The notes beneath the pieces were generated by a model. The model was not told the DNA's origin and did no database searches. It worked only from the letters and a program-made list of their open reading frames with translations. A DNA stretch of 64,000 nt, from contig CAWKNQ010000003.1 in assembly GCA_963850995.1 (NCBI GenBank), positions 1-64,000 on the forward strand, in the 5' to 3' direction. A program made the position numbers and the translations under genes. Of this stretch, positions 26,461 through 35,291 are shown in pieces (the first letter of the stretch is position 1; the number at the start of each line of letters is the position of its first letter). This stretch comes from Gaiellasilicea sp963850995 (GTDB lineage: Bacteria > Actinomycetota > Thermoleophilia > Gaiellales > Gaiellaceae).

Positions 26461-26865
26461 TCAAGCAGAGGGCGCGCGAGCCGAGTCGAGCTCGCGGACG
26501 AGGTTGGAGACGCGCTGCTCGATCTCGTCGCGGAGCTCGCGCACCCGCTCGAGCGACTTCCCCGCCGGGTCCTCGAGACCCCAGTCGACGTACGTCTTGC
26601 CCGGAAGCACCGGGCAGACGTCCCCGCAGCCCATGGTCACGACCACGTCCGCCCAGGCGGCGTCGGCCTCCGGCTCGAGCTGGCGCGGCACGCGACCAGC
26701 GAGGTCGTAGCCGATCTCGGCCATCGCCTCGACGACCTCCGGGTGGAGATGCGCCTCCGCCCGGCTCCCCGCGGAGCGGACGCTGTGCCCGCCGGCGCGC
26801 TCGAGGAAGGCCTGCGCCATCTGCGAGCGACCCGCATTGCCGATGCAGAGGAAGAGGACGTTCAC
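26461..26865 (-). CDS. arsC: Thioredoxin-type arsenate reductase / LMW-PTP-fold protein
   Basis: 134 aa. P-loop CIGNAGRSQMAQ with nucleophile Cys7 and Arg13, further cysteines at about 80 and 84 (MGCGDVCPVLPG) and the general-acid loop DWGLEDPAGK. The three cysteines and DPAGK favour thioredoxin-coupled ArsC over a tyrosine phosphatase. Reduces arsenate to arsenite. No ars efflux gene is nearby, so it may be constitutive. GTG start. Confidence 0.85.
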   Translation of the reverse strand: MNVLFLCIGNAGRSQMAQAFLERAGGHSVRSAGSRAEAHLHPEVVEAMAEIGYDLAGRVPRQLEPEADAAWADVVVTMGCGDVCPVLPGKTYVDWGLEDPAGKSLERVRELRDEIEQRVSNLVRELDSARAPSA

Positions 26866-26884
26866 GGCTGCGTAGGCTAGCCGC

Positions 26885-27472
26885 ATGCGCCTCTTCGTCC
26901 TCGTGCGGCACGGCCAGTCGGAGCTCAACGCGACGCGCCGGGTGAACGGCGACCCCGAGGTCCCGGTCGGGCTGACAGCGCAGGGCGAGGCCGAGGCGGG
27001 CGGGCTCGCGCTTCAGGTCGCGGGGCTCGAGCTCGACCTTTGCGTGCACACACGTTTCGGCCGAACGCGCGCGACGGCCAGGATTGCGGTCGAGGGCCGC
27101 AACGTGCCGATCGAGATCGAGCCACTGCTCGACGACATCGACGTCGGCGAGCTCGAGGGCAAGACGATCGACGACTACCGAGCCTGGAAGATGCAGCACA
27201 CGCGGGCGGATGCCTTTCCCGGCGGGGAGAGCCTCGACGACGCGGCGCGGCGCTATGCGGATGCCTTCGAGCGGCTGCTCGCCCGTCCGGAGCGCAGGAT
27301 CCTCGTCGTCTGCCACGAGATCCCGGTCCGCTACGCGCTCAACGCGGCTGCAGGGTCGGTCACGCTCGACGGCCCGGCGCACGAGATCGGCAACTGCGTC
27401 CCGCACCTCTTCGACGAGGCGGGCCTCGCCCGCGCAACCGAACGCATTCGAGAACTCGCCGGCCCTAAATAG
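26885..27472 (+). CDS. Histidine phosphatase family protein
   Basis: 195 aa. Catalytic LVRHGQSELNATRRVNGD at the N-terminus, second arginine in TRFGRTRATA, and the second histidine in VVCHEIPVRYALN. These are the phosphoglycerate-mutase-like fold signatures. Substrate unknown (phosphosugar or similar). Divergent from the arsC-type gene with a 19-bp spacer. Confidence 0.9.
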   Translation: MRLFVLVRHGQSELNATRRVNGDPEVPVGLTAQGEAEAGGLALQVAGLELDLCVHTRFGRTRATARIAVEGRNVPIEIEPLLDDIDVGELEGKTIDDYRAWKMQHTRADAFPGGESLDDAARRYADAFERLLARPERRILVVCHEIPVRYALNAAAGSVTLDGPAHEIGNCVPHLFDEAGLARATERIRELAGPK

Positions 27473-27522
27473 CGTTGACCCGCACATGAGGCCGCGAAGC
27501 AGCCTCCTTCAGGGATCTGCGC

Positions 27523-27554
27523 GACGTCTGATCCGCTCCCGCGGATCAGACGTC
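27523..27554. terminator. 14-bp perfect stem-loop terminator
   Basis: GACGTCTGATCCGC at 27523-27536, loop TCCC, and the exact complement at 27541-27554. It lies between the convergent histidine phosphatase gene and tRNA-His. On the minus strand a T5 run precedes it. Likely a bidirectional terminator. Confidence 0.75.
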
Positions 27555-27570
27555 ATGCGACGAAAAACCA

Positions 27571-27644
27571 GGTGGCGAACGGGACTCGAACCCGCGACCA
27601 CCGGGACCACAACCCGGGGCTCTACCAACTGAGCTACCGCCACC
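27571..27644 (-). tRNA. tRNA-His (GTG)
   Basis: Full cloverleaf. The anticodon loop TTGTGGT gives GTG. The extra G at position -1 is encoded and faces C73, both identity marks of tRNA-His. CCA is not encoded. Confidence 0.97.
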
Positions 27645-27692
27645 GCGCCCGGACAGGATAGCGGGAGCCGTGGGGCATACTGGCTCGCGACC

Positions 27693-27764
27693 GGCCCCGT
27701 AGCTCAGTGGATAGAGCGGCAGGCTTCGAACCTGCGTGCGGAGGTTCAATTCCTCCCGGGGCCA
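27693..27764 (+). tRNA. tRNA-Arg (TCG)
   Basis: Acceptor GGCCCCG/CGGGGCC, anticodon loop CTTCGAA, T-loop TTCAATT, discriminator A. CCA not encoded. It lies 16 nt before the start of the cNMP-patatin gene. Confidence 0.96.
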
Positions 27765-27780
27765 TCGTAGACTCGACGGA

Positions 27781-29449
27781 ATGTCCGTGTCCGTGACGCG
27801 CGACGCGCTCGGCGAGGCGCCGCTCCTACGAGGCGCTTCGCCGCAGGCGGTCGCGCAGCTGCGGAGGACCGCCCGCGAGACCCGGCTCGCAGCGCGCGAC
27901 TCGCTCTTCCGCGCGGGCGATCCGGCCGACCGGCTCTTCGTCGTGCTCTCCGGCCGCCTGCGGGTCCTCGCGGACGACGGTCGCCTTCTGCGCGAGGTCG
28001 GCGCGGGCGCTGCGCTCGGCGAGCTCGGGCTCCTGACGGGATCGGCGCGCTCGGCATCGGTGGTCGCGCTGCAGGGACTCCCGCCTGCTCGAGATCGACG
28101 CCGAGCACTTCGCTCGGCTCGTGGAGGAGGACGGCGGCTTTGCGCTCTCGGTCGCGCGCGAGCTGGCACGTCAACTGCAGGCCAGCGGCGGCTTCGAGCA
28201 CCCCGAGCTACGGCCGTCCGTCTTCGCCGTCGTGGGGATCGGCGAGACGGACACCCGTGAGCTCGTTCGCGAGCTGGAGCGCTCGCTATCGGCGTGGGGA
28301 ACGGTCGCGACGCTCGACGGCGACGGGCTCGAGTCGGACGATTTCGCAACCGCGCTCGATCGAGCCGAGACGCAGCACGGAAACGTGCTCCTCGTCGAGC
28401 GCGGCGGCGCCGAGTGGCGCGACTTCTGCCGCCGCCAGTGCGACCGGCTGCTCGCCGTGGCGGACGGGGTGCCGCCGGTGGGGTCGCTCGACGAGCTCGC
28501 GGGCTGCGAGCTCGTGCTGGTCGGGGTTACCGGCGACGCGGTGGGGCGCTGGTTGGACCGGGCATCGCCGCGTGCCCATCACGTCGTCCCCACCGACTCC
28601 GGCTTCCCCGCCGCCGTCGAGCGCCTGTCCCGCCGTTTGACACAGCGATCGCTCGGCGTCGTGCTCTCCGGCGGCGGCGCCCGCGGGTTCGCGCACATCG
28701 GCGCGCTGGCGGTGCTCGCCGACGCAGGCTTTTCCTTCGACCGCATCGGCGGCTGCAGCATGGGCGCGTTCGTCGCGGGCCTGGCGGCCACGGGTCGCGA
28801 CGCGGACGAGATGCAGGCGTGCTGCGCGGAGGAGCTCGTCCGCCGCTCGCCCTTCAACGACTACACCTTCCCGCGCGTTGCGCTGATCCGCTCGCGCAAG
28901 GCCGCGGCGATGCTCGAGCGCGTCTTCGGAGACCGCCTGGTCGAGGAGCTGGAGCGGCCGCTCTTCACGGTCAGCGCCGATCTAGTGGCGAGCCGGGTCG
29001 TCGTGCACCGGCGCGGACCGCTGCTCGAGGCGGTCGGAGCGAGCATGTCGATCCCCGGCCTCGTCCCACCGGTGCGGCTCGGAGGCACGCTGCTCGTCGA
29101 CGGCGGCATCCTGAACAACCTCCCCGTGGACCAGATGGCCGAGTCGGGCGAGGGCCCGGTCGTGGCGGTCGACGTGATCCGGCGGCTGGACGGAGAGGAG
29201 GGAGGCGAGCCAGCGATTCCGTCGATCACGGAGACGCTTGCCCGCGCCACCGTGCTCGCGTCGGCCGAGCGGGCCGAGCGCAACCGTGAGCTGGCGCTGC
29301 TGCTCGCGACGCCGGAAGTGCAGGCGATCGGGCTGCGCGAGTGGTCGGCGCTCGACGTCGCCGTCGAGGCGGGCCGGCGCGCGATGGCGCATGCGCTCGA
29401 GGGGGGCGGTGCCGAGCGCGTGCGAGCCGCGCTCGACGGGCGCGTCTAA
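27781..29449 (+). CDS. cNMP-binding domain plus patatin-like phospholipase, frameshifted
   Basis: N-terminal cyclic-nucleotide-binding domain (FRAGDPADRLFVVLSGRLRV, GAALGELGLLTGSARSAS), a middle Rossmann-like segment, then a patatin domain: oxyanion LSGGGARGFAHIG, nucleophile elbow GGCSMGAF and catalytic aspartate VDGGILNNLP. This is the plan of neuropathy-target-esterase-like lysophospholipases. One extra G in the GGG at 28074-28076 breaks the frame; without it the text reads VVALQDSRLLEIDAEHF. Predicted about 556 aa. No clear Shine-Dalgarno. Confidence 0.88.
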
Positions 29450-29469
29450 CCGCAGCGCAGCAGAGGCGA

Positions 29470-29553
29470 TGCGGGCGAGAGGACTTGAACCTCCAAGGGC
29501 CGAAGCCCACCGGGACCTAAACCCGGCGCGTCTGCCAGTTCCGCCACGCCCGC
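29470..29553 (-). tRNA. tRNA-Leu (TAG)
   Basis: Class II tRNA with a long variable arm (GGGCTTCGGCCC). The anticodon loop TTTAGGT gives TAG; acceptor GCGGGCG/CGCCCGC, discriminator A. CCA not encoded. Confidence 0.97.
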
Positions 29554-29563
29554 GCGGACGCCC

Positions 29564-30442
29564 TCAGGATAGTTGGCCGCGGGGAGAGAGCTCCTCGAGC
29601 ACGTGCTCGAGGTCGGGCTCCGCGTCGATCGCCTCCGGTGCCTCCGCCGCGAGCGGGGTCTCCGCGAGCGCGGCGTAGACCTCCGCCATCGCCTCGAAGA
29701 GCGCCGGCGTGAGGCCCGCGCCCGCCTGCGTGGAGGCGATCTCGCGCATCTCGCCGACGTACCGCTCCGCCTTCGTCGCCGACACCGCGAGCTGCCTCGC
29801 CGCTCGGGGGATCTGCCGCGGGAAGGCGTCGCCGAGGTCGTCGAGCACCTGCGGAAGGACGCCGTGGGCGCTCGCGGTCAGAAGCGCGTGCGCGAGGAGC
29901 GCGGTCGAGCCCTTGTACATCGAGGCCGTGCACATCTTGACGGCGGACGCGAGACCGACCTCCTCCCCCACCGCCCGGGCGTCGAGCCACGGCGGCGCCG
30001 CAGCGGCCAGCTCCTCGGCGCGGCCGCCGGAGAGGTAGACACGCGTTCGGTAGTCCGCCCGCGGCGGGCCGCCCGAGATCGAGCCGTCGACGAGCTCGAG
30101 CCCCGCCTCGGCGAGCGTCTCGCCGATCGCACGGACGCTCGCAGGCGACACCGCGTTCCAGTCCGCGACGAGTGGCCGGGCGCCCGTCCGCTCGGCCGCC
30201 GCAGCGATCGCGGATGCCGTAGACGCAGCCTGGTCGGGCGGCACGATCGAGAGCACGAGCCCTGCCGCCGCCACGACCGCGTCGAGGTCCGGCAGCTGCT
30301 CGACGCCGGCCTGCTCGGCGAGCGCGCCCGTACGCGCGCTCCGGCCGGCGACGGTCACAACGACGCGGCTTCCGCCCGCGCGATACGCGGCACCGACGGC
30401 GCTCCCCATCGCGCCCGGGCTGACGATCCCGACGACCTCCAC
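29564..30442 (-). CDS. NAD(P)-dependent oxidoreductase with DUF1932-type C-terminus
   Basis: 292 aa. N-terminal Rossmann domain MEVVGIVSPGAMGSAVG, then SIVPPDQA and DGSISGGPPRADY as in 6-phosphogluconate/beta-hydroxyacid dehydrogenases. The catalytic-lysine region is AVKMCTASMYKG, and an all-helical C-terminal domain follows. Substrate unknown. Confidence 0.83.
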   Translation of the reverse strand: MEVVGIVSPGAMGSAVGAAYRAGGSRVVVTVAGRSARTGALAEQAGVEQLPDLDAVVAAAGLVLSIVPPDQAASTASAIAAAAERTGARPLVADWNAVSPASVRAIGETLAEAGLELVDGSISGGPPRADYRTRVYLSGGRAEELAAAAPPWLDARAVGEEVGLASAVKMCTASMYKGSTALLAHALLTASAHGVLPQVLDDLGDAFPRQIPRAARQLAVSATKAERYVGEMREIASTQAGAGLTPALFEAMAEVYAALAETPLAAEAPEAIDAEPDLEHVLEELSPRGQLS

Positions 30443-30491
30443 CTCAGCTCCCTTCCTCCGCGCTCACGATGAACCTCTCCTCCTCCTCGCG

Positions 30492-30713
30492 TCAGCCCGC
30501 GACGAGTGTCCGCAGCGAGACACAGCGAGCGTTTCCGTGCTCGGCGAGGAGAGCGAGGAGCCGTTCGACCTGCGGGCGCTCGTCGGGACCGATGAGGGCA
30601 TGGTGAAGCATGATGCCGGTCGGCCCGCGCCGACACGCGGCCGCCAGCAGCCGGCCCAGCTCCGTGCGGCCGATGCGCTGCCCGTTGCGTCGTGCCGACC
30701 AGTCGATGTGCAC
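30492..30713 (-). pseudogene. Remnant of a polysaccharide deacetylase-like gene (C-terminal part)
   Basis: 73 residues only. GIMLHHALIGPDERPQVERL and the following LLALLAEHGNARCVSLRTL resemble the last strand and helix of NodB-type deacetylases acting on sugars. No catalytic D-H-H motifs and no upstream continuation in any frame. Likely a truncated remnant; a tiny intact gene cannot be excluded. Confidence 0.5.
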
Positions 30714-30808
30714 CTCCCCACGATCGCCCGTGTTGCCTCCCTTGTAGACGAGGGCCGATCCTAGGCTTTGCTTGCGGTCACGATGTGCCCGTTCTGGCGC
30801 CGGGTGTG

Positions 30809-30837
30809 TTGAAATCTAAGGCAGAACCGACTAGGTT
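30809..30837 (+). promoter_or_regulatory. Candidate sigma-70 promoter for the cadherin/PxKF gene
   Basis: TTGAAA at 30809-30814, a 17-bp spacer and TAGGTT at 30832-30837, inside an AT-rich stretch unusual for this window. It lies about 140 nt upstream of the start codon, so the mRNA would have a long leader. Confidence 0.5.
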
Positions 30838-30929
30838 CACTCAACTAAGCCCATTATCTGGCAGGTAAGCGCACTGCGGCGTTGGCGGCCTGCACTGGGC
30901 GTGATCAGTCAAGGAATTAGCACACGACC

Positions 30930-30959
30930 GGGCGGCAACGCCCTCGGCTTGGACGCCGA
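30930..30959 (+). promoter_or_regulatory. Two adjacent leader hairpins before the cadherin/PxKF gene
   Basis: GGGCG-GCAA-CGCCC (GNRA tetraloop, 30930-30943), then TCGGC/GCCGA with a 6-nt loop (30944-30959), immediately before the Shine-Dalgarno GAGGAGG. They may be a small regulatory structure or a stability element. It does not match a riboswitch consensus known to me. Confidence 0.35.
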
Positions 30960-30975
30960 AAAAAGAGGAGGACCG

Positions 30976-33243
30976 ATGAAGAAACGAGCGCGTGTTGGAA
31001 AGGCAAAGGAGAGAGTCACGCAGCTAAGAACGGCGCCTGCGACGGCGAGGAGCAGGACATCGCGCTTGAGGACGGCCGCGCTCGGCGCGTGCCTTGTCGG
31101 GGTGGCGGCCGTCCTGCTGCTTGCCGCGTCGGCCGGCGCGAAGCCGTCCCCGTACACGCACACGGGGTCGATCGCGGCCTATGACGCGGACGGTGAGCCG
31201 ATGGAGGTCGGCTACTACGACCGCATCGGCGGCGGCACGACGGCTCAACTCTTCGGCCCCGTGGGTCAGGAGACGCTCAGCTGGGCGCCGGGGCCCGACG
31301 GCGGACCCCTTCCGAACAGCGCCTTCATCGGCCAGGGCGACCCGACGTGCCTCGAGCCCGAGCAGTGGCCATACACGGCGGGGCCTGATCCCCAGGCCCA
31401 TTGCTGGAACGTCGTGTTCGGTCACCGCACCCCTGGAACGTACGGGATCATCATGCCGCCGTCCCGCGTCGTCGCCGGTGAGACCCAGGTCTTCGATCAC
31501 TGGAACGTCACCAACGCGAGCATGGCGGGCACGTGCCGGAGCGGCGACATGGGCCTCGGCGTCATCGACGGCAACACCATCGGCTCGGATCCCCCTCCGT
31601 TGGGCGGCGATCCCTTCCCGTCGGGACCCGAGTACCGCATCTGGACGGACTTCAACAACAACCTCGGCATGGACGCCGCGATCGAGGCCCATTATGCGCG
31701 CGTCTCGCCCGACACCTCGGCCCCGCTCGTGACGATCGCCGCGCCGTTCGACTGCGCGGTCGTTCAGCAGGACGAGACGTTGGTCGCACACTTCGCATGT
31801 AGAGAGCCGTCGGACCTCGGTAGTGGCGTCGAGTTCTGCGTGGCCACCGATACGACCGGCACGGTGCAGGACGGAGGCCAGATCGACACCTCGACCGTCG
31901 GCGCCAGAACGATCACGGTCACGGCGACCGACGCGGCGGGCAACAGCCGCTCGAAGTCCGTCGGGTACACCGTCGTCAACGACCCGCCGACGGCGCTGCA
32001 GCTGTCGAACACCGTGCTGCAGGAAGAGCGACCCGCGGGCACGACCGTGGGGACCTTCAGCACGACCGATCCAGGCCCCGGCGATGCGTTCACCTACGAG
32101 CTCGTCGACGGTGACGGCAGCGCCGACAACGCGAGCTTCACCGTCGACGGCGACACGCTCAAGACCGCGACGCCACTCGACTACGAGATCCAGGCCGAGT
32201 ATTCGATCCGCGTCCGGACAACCGATGCGGGGGGAGCATCGCTCGAGGAGGGGTTCACCGTGACGGTCAACAACGAGCTGGAGGTCTCGCCCGCCGAGGT
32301 CGCCGAGAACCAGCCGTCGGGCACCATGGTGGGTTTGCTCGTCGGGCTCGACTGCGTCTGTCCCTTCGGCAGCTTCTTCCACCTCGTGGCGGGCGCGGGG
32401 GACACCGATAACGCGAGCTTCGCCGTCTCTTTTCCCAACCAGCTGACGACCGCGGCGAGCTTCGACTACGAGACCAAGCAGTCGTACACGATCCGCGTGG
32501 CTGAGTTCTTGAACGGCGACCCCAACGACGAGCAGCGGCTGCCAGGGACGCTCACGATCCACGTCACGGACGTGAACGAGCCACCGACGGCGCTTGCGCT
32601 GTCGAACGCGAGCGTCGTCGAGAACCAGCCGGCCGGAACGAGCGTCGGCACGCTGACCACGAACGATCCGGACGCAGGCGACACGTTCAGCTACACGCTC
32701 GTGTCCGGGACGGGCTCCGCCAACAACGGGAGCTTCACGATCGACGGCGCGACGCTGAAGACGGCGGCGAGCTTCGACTACGAGGCCAAGAGCTCCTACA
32801 GCATCCGCGTCGAGTCGACCGACGAGGGCGGCAAGAAGTTCAGCAGCCAGTTCACGGTGACCGTGACTGACTCGCCCGAAGGGCCGAGCTTCCACGGCTT
32901 CTTCCAGCCGGTGGACAACCTGCCGACCGTCAACTCGGCCAAGGCAGGGAGTGCCATACCGATCAAGTTCGATCTGGGCGGCAACGAGGGGCTCGACATC
33001 TTCGCCGACGGTTACCCGAAGTCGCACGCGATCTCCTGCGCCGACGGAAGCGCCCTCGACGACATCGAGAGCACGGTCAACGCGGGCGGGAGCAGCCTCA
33101 AATACGACCCGACCGTCCACCCGCCGGCCGGTCAGTACGTCTACGTCTGGAAGACCGAGAAGTCGTGGGCGGGCACCTGCCGCCAGTTCGACCTGAAGCT
33201 CACGGGCGGCACCACGCACTCCGCGAACTTCAAGTTCAAGTAG
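30976..33243 (+). CDS. Large secreted protein with cadherin-type repeats and PxKF domain
   Basis: 755 aa. The start ATG is supported by GAGGAGG 6 nt upstream. Long basic N-region, then the hydrophobic signal core LGACLVGVAAVLLLAASAGA. Residues about 50-250 are an unassigned domain; about 340-640 hold three cadherin-like repeats, each opening with PPTALQLSN/NEPPTALALSN-like text and containing SFDYE and SIRV strands. The C-terminal PxKF module is FFQPVDNLPTVNSAKAG and AIPIKFDLGG. Probably a cell-surface or secreted adhesion protein; its anchor is not visible. Confidence 0.85.
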   Translation: MKKRARVGKAKERVTQLRTAPATARSRTSRLRTAALGACLVGVAAVLLLAASAGAKPSPYTHTGSIAAYDADGEPMEVGYYDRIGGGTTAQLFGPVGQETLSWAPGPDGGPLPNSAFIGQGDPTCLEPEQWPYTAGPDPQAHCWNVVFGHRTPGTYGIIMPPSRVVAGETQVFDHWNVTNASMAGTCRSGDMGLGVIDGNTIGSDPPPLGGDPFPSGPEYRIWTDFNNNLGMDAAIEAHYARVSPDTSAPLVTIAAPFDCAVVQQDETLVAHFACREPSDLGSGVEFCVATDTTGTVQDGGQIDTSTVGARTITVTATDAAGNSRSKSVGYTVVNDPPTALQLSNTVLQEERPAGTTVGTFSTTDPGPGDAFTYELVDGDGSADNASFTVDGDTLKTATPLDYEIQAEYSIRVRTTDAGGASLEEGFTVTVNNELEVSPAEVAENQPSGTMVGLLVGLDCVCPFGSFFHLVAGAGDTDNASFAVSFPNQLTTAASFDYETKQSYTIRVAEFLNGDPNDEQRLPGTLTIHVTDVNEPPTALALSNASVVENQPAGTSVGTLTTNDPDAGDTFSYTLVSGTGSANNGSFTIDGATLKTAASFDYEAKSSYSIRVESTDEGGKKFSSQFTVTVTDSPEGPSFHGFFQPVDNLPTVNSAKAGSAIPIKFDLGGNEGLDIFADGYPKSHAISCADGSALDDIESTVNAGGSSLKYDPTVHPPAGQYVYVWKTEKSWAGTCRQFDLKLTGGTTHSANFKFK

Positions 33244-33256
33244 CCGAACCATCTGC

Positions 33257-33282
33257 GGAGGGGCCGCCACCGCGGCCCCTCC
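33257..33282 (+). terminator. Strong hairpin after the cadherin/PxKF gene
   Basis: GGAGGGGCCGC, loop CACC, and its exact complement: an 11-bp GC stem starting 13 nt after the stop codon. No T-tract, as is common in high-GC Actinomycetota. Confidence 0.75.
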
Positions 33283-33284
33283 CC

Positions 33285-33459
33285 GAGCAGGCCTGGCAGG
33301 TCGTGAGCGACTATCCCGAGACGGGCGTCTGCGAGCTCGCCGAGACCACGCTCGCTGACGAGCGACTGGTCGTCCGCCGCGTGCATCTTCACGCCCAGGA
33401 GGATCAGACCGAGCTGTTCGCCTACTGGCGCTACTTCGCCTTCGTGACCACAAGCAACT
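33285..33459 (+). pseudogene. IS1380-like transposase remnant
   Basis: In one frame the text reads VSDYPETGVCELAETTL, then ADERLVVRRVHLHAQ and TELFAYWRYFAFVTT. ERLVVRR followed by ELFxxWRYxAFVT resembles the C-terminal part of IS1380-family transposases (family pattern from memory). No start, no DDE residues and no inverted repeats are visible. It lies between the hairpin and tRNA-Arg. The remaining sequence to 33583 shows nothing further. Confidence 0.5.
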
Positions 33460-33582
33460 CGATGACTTCGAACGCCCGCGTCTTTCCGCTCCGGCGCTCC
33501 GCCGAGATGAAGCCGAGGTATGGCGTCGTCTCGGTGGCCCCAACCGCTCCGCAACCTGTGGGCTTTTGCGGGTGTTTTCCAT

Positions 33583-33655
33583 TGCGCCCGGCAGGATTCG
33601 AACCTGCGACCAACGGATTAGAAGTCCGTCGCTCTGTCCACTGAGCTACGGGCGC
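33583..33655 (-). tRNA. tRNA-Arg (TCT)
   Basis: Acceptor GCGCCCG/CGGGCGC, anticodon loop CTTCTAA, T-loop TTCGAAT, discriminator A. CCA not encoded. Confidence 0.97.
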
Positions 33656-33671
33656 CCGCGGACAGGGTATG

Positions 33672-34760
33672 TCAGGTCGCGGGCGTCGTCGTCCCCGGCG
33701 GCGGCCGCTCGACGAGCCGGCCGCGACGGTGCGCCAGCCAGTCGCGGAGGACGACCTGGATCGTGCCCGCGACGGGGATCGCCGCCAGCGCGCCGATCAC
33801 GCCGGCGAGCTCTGCGCCGATCAGGACCGCGATCAGGACGGCGAGCGGCGAGAGCTGCACAGTGCGTCCGTAGACGACCGGCTGGAGCACGTGATTCTCC
33901 AGCTGCTGGTAGACGACGAAGAAGATGAGCACGATGATCCCGGACGTCGGCGAGTCGAGGAAGGCGACAGTCGTCACGATGATCGCGGCGATCGTCGCGC
34001 CGGCGAGCGGGATCAAGTCGAGGATCGCGACGAGCAACCCGAGCGCGACCGCGAACGGGACGCCGACGGCGAGCAGGACGGCCGTCGACACGACCCCGGC
34101 GATCAGGCTGATCGCGAGGTTCCCGGTCACGTAGCCGCCGATCGTCCGGTAGATCTCCTCGCCGACCGCGCGCCAGCGCGGCTGCTGCTCCTCCGGCAGC
34201 AGGCTGTAGAGCCGCTCGATCCACACCGGCCCCTCCAGCAGCATGAACAGCGTCAGGAACGCGATCGTGAGGGTCGCGATCACGGCCGTGACCACGCCTT
34301 TGGTGACCGCGAGGGCGGTGCCCGAGATGCCGAGGACTCCCGAGGCGCCGGCTTCCTCGATCGCCTCGCGCACCCGCTCGGTGATCTGGTACTCGCGCTC
34401 GAGGAAGCCGAGCGGCCCCCGGCCCTGCGTCAGGTCCTCGGCGTAGTCGGGCACGGCCTCGACGAAGTCGTTCACCTGAGCGACGAGGGTCGGGATGATC
34501 GTCGCCCCGAGGGCGGCGATCCCGAGGATCGCGCCGATGAAGACCAACGTGGCCGCGACCCCGCGCCGGCGCACGCCGTGAGCCTGGAGCCACTCGACAC
34601 CCGGGTTGAGCGCGAGCGCGAGGAAGATCGCGACGAAGATCCAGATCAGGACGTCCCGGGCCGCCTGGACGACCGCGATCATGACGACGCCGGCGAGGAT
34701 GAGCCCGAGCACGATCAGGATCGCGCGCGGGCGGAAGCGGACGAGGCGCTCCTCAACCAT
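33672..34760 (-). CDS. AI-2E family transporter (PF01594-type permease)
   Basis: 362 aa with about eight membrane helices and an amphipathic middle region (LVAQVNDFVEAVPDYAEDL). Family marks include GVPFAVALGLLVAILDLIPLAG, VVYQQLENHVLQPVVYG and the conserved N-terminal NPGVEWL. Members move small solutes or ions; the autoinducer-2 role applies to only some of them, so the substrate is open. Confidence 0.88.
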   Translation of the reverse strand: MVEERLVRFRPRAILIVLGLILAGVVMIAVVQAARDVLIWIFVAIFLALALNPGVEWLQAHGVRRRGVAATLVFIGAILGIAALGATIIPTLVAQVNDFVEAVPDYAEDLTQGRGPLGFLEREYQITERVREAIEEAGASGVLGISGTALAVTKGVVTAVIATLTIAFLTLFMLLEGPVWIERLYSLLPEEQQPRWRAVGEEIYRTIGGYVTGNLAISLIAGVVSTAVLLAVGVPFAVALGLLVAILDLIPLAGATIAAIIVTTVAFLDSPTSGIIVLIFFVVYQQLENHVLQPVVYGRTVQLSPLAVLIAVLIGAELAGVIGALAAIPVAGTIQVVLRDWLAHRRGRLVERPPPGTTTPAT

Positions 34761-34843
34761 CGGCGAGAGGGTACGGAGCCGCGCGGACGGCGCTTCAGCG
34801 AGCGGCGCCGACGGCCGACAGGCGGCGCCTGCACGCGGGCGCG

Positions 34844-35158
34844 TCAGACGGTCGGGCGCATCTCGGGCAGCGCGGCGAACGCGACGTCGTACGACTCCGT
34901 GCTCAGCACCTCGACGTCGACGGTCGTCGTCACCCGGTCCCTGAGCTGTGCCCGGGCGACGCGATGCCGCTCAGCGACCTCCTCGCTCTCCCAGAGAGCC
35001 ACGACGTGCGTCGTGCCCGCCTCGAGGTTCGTCAGGACGAGGAGCCCTTCGAATCCGTCGACGTCACGCAACCAGCGGTACATCTCCTCGCCGACCATCG
35101 TCGCGACCTCGGTCGACTCCTCGGTCGATCCCTGCGTCCTCGTCAGCGCTGCGTACAT
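34844..35158 (-). CDS. Dimeric alpha/beta-barrel (ABM-like) protein
   Basis: 104 aa. A single ferredoxin-like fold: N-terminal strand YAALTRTQG, WLRDVDGFEGLLVLTN, then TTHVVALWESEEVAERH, which resembles the antibiotic-biosynthesis-monooxygenase/EthD superfamily. No cofactor motif. Function unknown. Confidence 0.68.
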   Translation of the reverse strand: MYAALTRTQGSTEESTEVATMVGEEMYRWLRDVDGFEGLLVLTNLEAGTTHVVALWESEEVAERHRVARAQLRDRVTTTVDVEVLSTESYDVAFAALPEMRPTV

Positions 35159-35197
35159 GTCGCGCTCGTCCTCCAGGCTCGTCGCTTCCCGTACGAG

Positions 35198-35268
35198 AGC
35201 GGGTGGCGGGAATCGAACCCGCGTAACTAGCTTGGAAGGCTAGGGCTCTACCATTGAGCTACACCCGC
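35198..35268 (-). tRNA. tRNA-Gly (TCC)
   Basis: Acceptor GCGGGTG/CACCCGC, short D-loop, anticodon loop CTTCCAA, discriminator U as expected for tRNA-Gly. CCA not encoded. Confidence 0.97.
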
Positions 35269-35291
35269 AGAGGTGACGTAGCGTAGCCGCA

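Noticed and set aside
30901..30975. Cyclic-di-GMP (GEMM) riboswitch before the surface protein
   Set aside because: The conserved GEMM core sequences are not found; only a GNRA hairpin is shared, which is too little.
33431..33613. 60-codon minus-strand frame
   Set aside because: It is read partly through tRNA-Arg and has no ribosome-binding site or recognisable composition.
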